This document shows positions 63,001-64,000 of a stretch of DNA of 64,000 nt, piece by piece. A program made the position numbers and the translations under genes. Below the pieces are notes generated by a model. The model ran no database searches. It was not told the origin of the DNA and saw nothing but the letters and a program-made list of their open reading frames with translations. The number at the start of each line of letters is the position of its first letter. The stretch's first letter is position 1. The DNA comes from CBDFNN01 sp965250215 (GTDB lineage Bacteria; Bacteroidota; Rhodothermia; Rhodothermales; DATKEJ01), in the NCBI GenBank assembly GCA_965250215.1, contig CBDFNN010000002.1, forward strand, positions 1 to 64,000, read 5' to 3'.

Positions 63001-64000
63001 GCCCGTGGGGTGGACCGTGGGCCTTTACGACAGACAGTGATCCGGCCATGGCCGCGCCGACCGTTCCTGAGCCCATAAGTCCTTATAACGGTAACTATGC
63101 GACCGCCGTGAATCCTTCGCTCGTCTGGCAGGACAATGGTGCACCGGAGTATCGCTACCAACTGGCGGATACGCCTTTTGCAGAGACCTCCACCTTGAAT
63201 CCTCCGGCGGAGTATACAAGCTATTCACCCTCGGCGTCTTCGGGTGTAACCCAGCAAGGGGTTACGGCTTATTGGCGGGTCAAAGCCTGCAACGCGTCCG
63301 CCTGCAGTGACTGGACCGAAGATTGGGTTTTTGGTACGGAGTACGCCCTTGTCCAGCCGCCGATCGTCTTATTGAACCCGAGTAACGACGCGGGTGACAG
63401 CGGCCAAACGGTCCAGTTTGACTGGAATTATCCGGAAGAAATCAACAAGGGAGCCCAGCTCTACGATGTCATCCAATTTTACTGGTCGACCGAAGGGGCG
63501 TGGATGCCGCAGGGGCAAAATCGGGACACCTGGTACACCAACCCAGATACAAGAACGAGTCATACTCTGACCGGACTACAGCAAAACACGCGTTACTGGT
63601 GGAAAGTCCGGGCTCGGAATCAATACGATCATACGCGCTGGGATGACTCCTTTACCTACACCTTTTACACGGGAGGATCAGGCGGATCGTATCCAAGTTA
63701 TCCATGGCCCGTCTCCCCAGCCGATGAAGCTACGAATGTGGGGACGACACCGACCCTCGTCTGGGTCTTAGATGATGGGGGCACATCCCACACCTTTGAT
63801 CAGGTTAAAATCGAATGGACCAAGATCCCTGGAGGTTTTCACAACGATTCCGACGAAACCGTTTTCTACGATGCGCCCAATCTAGCGACGAGTCATGTTG
63901 TTGGATCTGGGGATGACATTGCGCTCGATTCAAATACCACGTATTACTGGCGGGTTAGAGCGCATGACAACTGGGTATGGAGCCCGTTCAGCGAAATCTA
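60012..64000 (+). CDS. Giant secreted FN3-like repeat protein, cut by the window end
   Basis: The frame stays open from the ATG at 60012 to the last base, over 1329 residues, without stop. Signal peptide (1-27, VFAQ), a Ser-rich linker (about 135-170), then repeats of about 100 residues, each starting with a P...SP..G..L PxFxW strand and ending in YYWRVRAC...C..W....FTT (for example at 60762, 61431, 62660, 62950, 63270). These are FN3-like modules with a conserved Cys pair in most repeats. Such proteins bind sugar or other proteins at the cell surface. It starts 28 bases after the RHS gene and likely forms an operon with it. The C-terminus, and a possible sorting domain, is not visible. Confidence 0.88.
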   Translation, partial: MKTMSFFRLFFIVLALGGGFSTSVFAQEILFSLDITEEPVGVGDEVLVRIFDSEQMGGFTYLYPDTVADFSSQVLFAQSMIGENIVFSFGIYRPGEGKVYWEESNQRSTVVPDSGMVTTLPGYVLGELDPGHTVSSSAAASRPSAQESKTQTEVNPKGGETSSSSLGGPFATGVYLPMPDLLAPSNPAFEVPIDPVLDWQFAGTTGNYQYDYQIGNDLPGNVAKSAPVVVVTNTEADLKNSPLLEEEKYYWRVRACDVGTQLLCSPWTEMWQFTTDYDLQEDGNIDLLSPQDGEELGTTTPIFTWDLSGNYQNQGDIFFYVCDASTASTACLATEALFTVDPETVGSNDRESMALPVTGLDSLSDHSSYYWRIERNKNGVIDPGSVGYFSIETAGPGIPEVPGLAYPSANEALISLTPILSWGSVENAAYYEYQHGLYTETLTETSPAPINVGSNVNTSDPGNAPTSLDYSTSYRWRVRACNLGVCSAWSTPRVFTTLYPPVSITYPVYGAGVQATTLEVGWTYDSNLGGPYEEFAVEWSSGKLSSPEGRIEYIPGSELQTVLSQLPASSDINWHVQGRGGGVWQAFSNDDSFLTGAGHGPIGLVTPDGSVEIEPSYPAPPTFDWDDGTGGYQQYQVRVGLANGDRNEWQTFSVFNGTTTSFTWTPLANETDYGWQVRGMIGGLWEAWTDPLDFTTVDDPGPPSMITLDHPRDGTTVYTEYPQFSWLLDQDYDEVVLYLCQAGTCSETTADYTSTGLSGTSTQHTLPVQAAPLLDTTSYTWLVRGRLDVTWSNSAVFGFTTDVQGDGGQTNPPPDPTFITQPFEYDSGNPHYVETNVALVWQPAETATTYQVHVDSDPNWTGPILVINQDWIQPDDLLANTDYYARVKACNNGGCSAWSVTRHFKTKTYTDPAPAAPLLIAPQDLLTGTSTHVLLQWTPGVGTVPGSYVYQVVAGSSFQGASSLFVQTTSGASAALLYSQSYAWRVKGCNSNGANCGPWGGPWAFTTDSDPAMAAPTVPEPISPYNGNYATAVNPSLVWQDNGAPEYRYQLADTPFAETSTLNPPAEYTSYSPSASSGVTQQGVTAYWRVKACNASACSDWTEDWVFGTEYALVQPPIVLLNPSNDAGDSGQTVQFDWNYPEEINKGAQLYDVIQFYWSTEGAWMPQGQNRDTWYTNPDTRTSHTLTGLQQNTRYWWKVRARNQYDHTRWDDSFTYTFYTGGSGGSYPSYPWPVSPADEATNVGTTPTLVWVLDDGGTSHTFDQVKIEWTKIPGGFHNDSDETVFYDAPNLATSHVVGSGDDIALDSNTTYYWRVRAHDNWVWSPFSEI

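Noticed and set aside
1..64000. tRNA, rRNA and riboswitch genes
   Set aside because: No tRNA-like cloverleaf with CCA-end context, rRNA segment or known riboswitch core was noticed by eye; a covariance search would be needed to exclude them.

Overview
The window looks like part of a plasmid, or a plasmid-derived integrated element, from a bacterium of the Bacteroidota / Rhodothermota / Balneolota side of the tree. Three large secreted proteins end in a type IX-like C-terminal sorting module with the YPNPFNP motif. Most genes lack a Shine-Dalgarno sequence, at least one promoter-like TATATTTG box is present, and the giant secreted RHS and FN3-type proteins also fit this group. No rRNA or tRNA gene was recognised. 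The organism is inferred from protein style only.

Left part (1-17.4 kb): an accessory, much-rearranged zone. A 4.7-kb Tn3-family remnant (993-5671) has perfect 35-bp inverted ends, an intact serine resolvase, a C-terminal transposase fragment, and as cargo a secreted GEVED/sorting-domain protein plus a decayed choice-of-anchor Q gene. It is followed by two more Tn3 transposase fragments, a DUF551-like ORF, a tyrosine recombinase remnant and a decayed IS3-family element (8148-9361). Next come an S8-like secreted protease with the same C-terminal cassette, a one-pass membrane protein, truncated DUF2269 and SDR genes, a ParDE toxin-antitoxin pair, a lipoprotein, a secreted thermonuclease and a small zinc-ribbon protein.

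Plasmid maintenance block (17.9-25.3 kb): genes of an 'early transfer' type, namely an ArdC-like antirestriction protein, an orphan adenine methyltransferase, a large ParB-like protein, SSB, several small unknowns and a standalone DnaA domain-IV protein. Two of these transcription units start behind near-identical ~130-bp leaders (17886-18017 and 20686-20818) with a conserved stem. A beta-helix protein with GEVED and sorting domains lies on the opposite strand (25404-28424).

Conjugation block (28.4-44.7 kb): rightward MobC-like protein, MOBP-type relaxase and TraF peptidase; leftward a complete Ti/IncP-like Trb system in the order trbB-C-D-E-J-L-F-G-I followed by the traG coupling protein. 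A candidate oriT precedes the MobC gene.

Control and replication block (44.7-52.3 kb): five small ArsR-like winged-helix regulators, a histidine kinase and receiver protein, an SCP2-like protein, ParA with a small partner and an upstream array of candidate centromere repeats, and a Rep_3 initiator preceded by eleven 17-bp iterons on a 22-23 bp period. Short AT-rich ATTCTTATAT-like sites recur upstream of the transfer, regulator and SCP2 genes, suggesting one shared operator that ties the regulator array to conjugation.

Right part (52.6-64 kb): a Ser/Thr kinase with TPR-like tail, a truncated GspF/PilC gene, and an apparent operon of a 1642-residue RHS/YD-repeat protein and a giant FN3-like repeat protein that runs off the window end.
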